A DNA stretch of 64,000 bases from the NCBI GenBank assembly GCA_033002965.1, contig JAURVB010014977.1:239411-303410 (forward strand), read 5' to 3'. Origin of the DNA: Piper betle. Lineage: Eukaryota; Streptophyta; Magnoliopsida; Piperales; Piperaceae. A model generated the notes under the pieces. It did no database searches. It saw only the letters and a list, made by a program, of their open reading frames with translations, and had not been told where the DNA came from. Positions 62,768 to 64,000 of this stretch are shown here, one piece after another. Within the stretch, counting starts at the first letter, position 1. The number at the start of each line of letters is the position of its first letter. A program made the position numbers and the translations under genes.

Positions 62768-62775
62768 CTTTTATA
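62768..62775 (-). promoter_or_regulatory. TATA box of the solo LTR
   Basis: Minus strand CTCTATAAAAGACAAAGCC. The same context (CTCTATAAACGACAAAGCC) occurs at 63643-63661 in the second LTR, supporting a conserved LTR promoter. Confidence 0.65.
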
Positions 62776-62968
62776 GAGTTTTCCACGCTTCTTCTGTTTT
62801 GAGATTACGGGCGTGGGATCATAAACCGTCAGGATTTTCCACCCAAATTCTCTCGTTCAGTTTTGAATGACGGAGACTTTTCTCTTGTAATCTCCTCTGA
62901 CAGTTTTATAATAGCATGGACCAATTCTTAAGAAATAATACACGTGGCCGGATAAATACGTGCAAACA

Positions 62969-63465
62969 ATCTATTGTTAACTATTGATAATGATTTACTT
63001 TGCAAAATTAAGTTAACATAAAAACATAAAATTCATTAAAATATTCAAAATCATTATAAAAATGAAGGTAAAGAATTGAAGAAAATAAAGGGAAAACTTC
63101 ACATTTATGTCTTCCTCCTTCTCCCTTGCTATTTGGGCAAAGTTATAACTTGTCATTAAAAACTTCCTGACTTGTCCTTCTTTTTACCTTATTATGCATT
63201 AATTAAGGAATATAGAGGCTATATCCATGTATTTCTACATTTATGTATTTATATGCACAACATATTTGTATTTACAATATATAAACTTCACATTTATGTG
63301 TTCCTCCTTCTCCCTTGCTCTTTGGGCAAAGTTATAACTTGTCATTGTTTTTAATAACTTGTTCTTCTTTCTACCTTATTATGCATTAATTAAGGAATAT
63401 AGAGGCTATATCTATGTCTCTACATTCATGTATTTCTATGCACGACGTATTTGTATTTACAATAT
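62969..63465 (-). repeat. AT-rich 5' flank module, copy C, continuation beyond the LTR
   Basis: Resumes the palindrome right arm (CTATTGTTAACTATTGATAA matches the 49350 region inverted). It contains two direct copies of the GGGCAAAGTTATAACTTGTC...TTAAGGAATATAGAGG block, as does the left arm at 48900-49220. The short ORF here is a reading of the repeat. Confidence 0.8.
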
Positions 63466-64000
63466 TGTTTGCACGTATTTATCCGGCCACGTGTATTATT
63501 TCTGAAGAATTGAAACTGCCAGAGGAGATTACAAGAGAAAAAGTCTTCGTCATTCAAAACTGAATGAGAGAATTTGGGTGGAAAATCCTGACGGTTAATG
63601 ATCCCATGCCCGTAATCTCGAAACAGAAGAAGCGTGGAAAACTCTATAAACGACAAAGCCTGACGTATTGGGAAGGGGGGCTCGTACGTTGAAAAGAAGA
63701 GAAATAGAAAAAAGAACAGGGAAGAGCCCCTCGCGAGAGATTTATCTCCGGCGACCCCTGGCCAACCACACGGCCATCTTTTCTGTGAAGAATTTCACCC
63801 ATTTGTAGTTGAAGCATGTCATTGATCTGTTTTGAGCCACCAAGAAGAAGACGCCAGAACCTTGCTGCTTTGGAGTTTGCCGGATCAACAACCATCAGCC
63901 AAGCCGTCGACTCAAAGGGGTTCCTGAAGCGCTGCCGTTGTGCTGACTAGGAGTCCCACTATCAGGTTCCCGCCGCCGTTGTGAAGCTGATTGTTTTCAG
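63466..64000 (+). mobile_element. Related LTR, plus orientation, cut by the window end
   Basis: Starts TGTTTGCACGTATTTATCCG like the solo LTR but in the opposite orientation. It matches for about 320 bases (including the TATA context and AAGAGCCCCTCGC), then diverges completely from about 63785. The 5 bases before it (AATAT, 63461-63465) are the expected target duplication; the other end lies outside the window. It could be a solo LTR or the 5' LTR of a full element. Confidence 0.75.

Larger units (their letters stand above)
60695..62968 (-). mobile_element. Solo LTR, 2274 bp, with perfect 5-bp target duplication
   Basis: On the minus strand it begins TGTTTGCACG and ends GTGCCCGAACA, i.e. 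the TG...CA ends of an LTR. It is flanked by ATCTA at 60690-60694 and 62969-62973. The empty site is preserved in the other palindrome arm (near 49358, AGATC sequence uninterrupted), which proves insertion. No gag-pol and no second LTR are present. A TATA box lies about 200 bases from the TG end. The 3' part has AACCACGTAAAAAATTCCC, common near LTR ends. The several overlapping ORFs inside show no domain. Confidence 0.9.
48863..63465. repeat. Large inverted duplication (palindrome) of a DUF295 gene unit
   Basis: The left arm (about 48863-54008) and right arm (about 56017-63465, minus the 60695-62968 LTR) are reverse complements. Each carries, in order: the AT-rich module with (TA)n, leader, two-exon DUF295 gene, 3' flank module and a piece of a glycolate oxidase exon. 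Arm length is about 5.1 kb each; the spacer is 54009-56016. The outer end is hidden by the second LTR at 63466. The inner breakpoint cuts the glycolate oxidase exon after GGCCGGAGTGAG. Confidence 0.85.

Noticed and set aside
61277..62870. Eight or more overlapping ORFs in the solo LTR, up to 193 aa
   Set aside because: They lie within an LTR with defined TG...CA borders and tandem repeats, on both strands, with no gag or pol motif.
60695..62968. Interpretation as a complete short non-autonomous retrotransposon
   Set aside because: The two ends do not repeat each other, so there are no paired LTRs inside; a solo LTR fits better.
1..64000. CRISPR arrays, tRNA or rRNA genes, organelle DNA insertions
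   Set aside because: None seen by reading; the tandem repeats present lack regular spacers, and no tRNA-like or rRNA-like stretch was recognised.

Overview
The window is nuclear DNA of a flowering plant. The evidence is split genes with GT-AG introns, plant-type families (RHG1A/HIP1-like RING-H2 ligase, DEL-type E2F, B12D, two-domain tRNA-His guanylyltransferase, DUF295), LTR retrotransposon pieces and long AT-rich intergenic DNA with (TA)n runs. The strong expansion of DUF295 (KIB1-4 beta-propeller) genes makes a monocot my weak guess. No bacterial, plastid, tRNA, rRNA or CRISPR feature was seen.

Left part (1-25 kb): ordinary single genes. An RHG1A/HIP1-like RING-H2 E3 ligase (2.6-5.9 kb, +) converges on a myristoylatable CDK-like kinase (7.0-9.7 kb, -). 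Gene-poor DNA with scrambled DUF295 debris follows (13-14.7 kb). Then come a B12D-like gene (16.3-17.2 kb, -), a decayed THG1 gene (18.5-20.5 kb, +) and a DEL/E2FE-type atypical E2F (21.8-24.3 kb, -), which carries an apparent 1-base frameshift just after its second DNA-binding domain.

Middle part (25-33 kb): a DUF295 fragment cut off next to a decayed Ty1/copia element (26.0-28.2 kb), one leftover MYND/MSS51-like exon, and a hairpin locus (30.5-32.0 kb). In the hairpin a DUF295 deletion derivative lies between two inverted copies of the DUF295 5' region, so two TATA promoters face each other.

Right part (33-64 kb): a recently expanded DUF295 cluster. Three nearly identical two-exon genes each encode two fused DUF295 domains (34.5-36.6 kb -, 50.3-52.4 kb +, 57.5-59.6 kb -). 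The last two are arms of a large inverted duplication, about 5 kb per arm with a 2.0 kb spacer. Truncated copies lie at 40.7, 42.5 and 47.3 kb. The same two flanking modules recur around every copy: an AT-rich 5' module with a (TA)n run, and a 3' module. Two exons of a peroxisomal glycolate oxidase-type gene travel with the array. A 2.27-kb solo LTR with a perfect 5-bp target duplication sits in the right arm only, so it postdates the inversion. A related LTR runs off the right end. A TIR element with satellite and G-rich interior lies between (TA)n runs at 39.0-40.4 kb.

The most interesting candidate system is the DUF295 array as a possible source of double-stranded RNA: the 30.5-32.0 kb hairpin plus the large palindrome, next to intact, highly similar target genes that also look gene-converted. 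This is inferred from layout only; no RNA evidence is available here.
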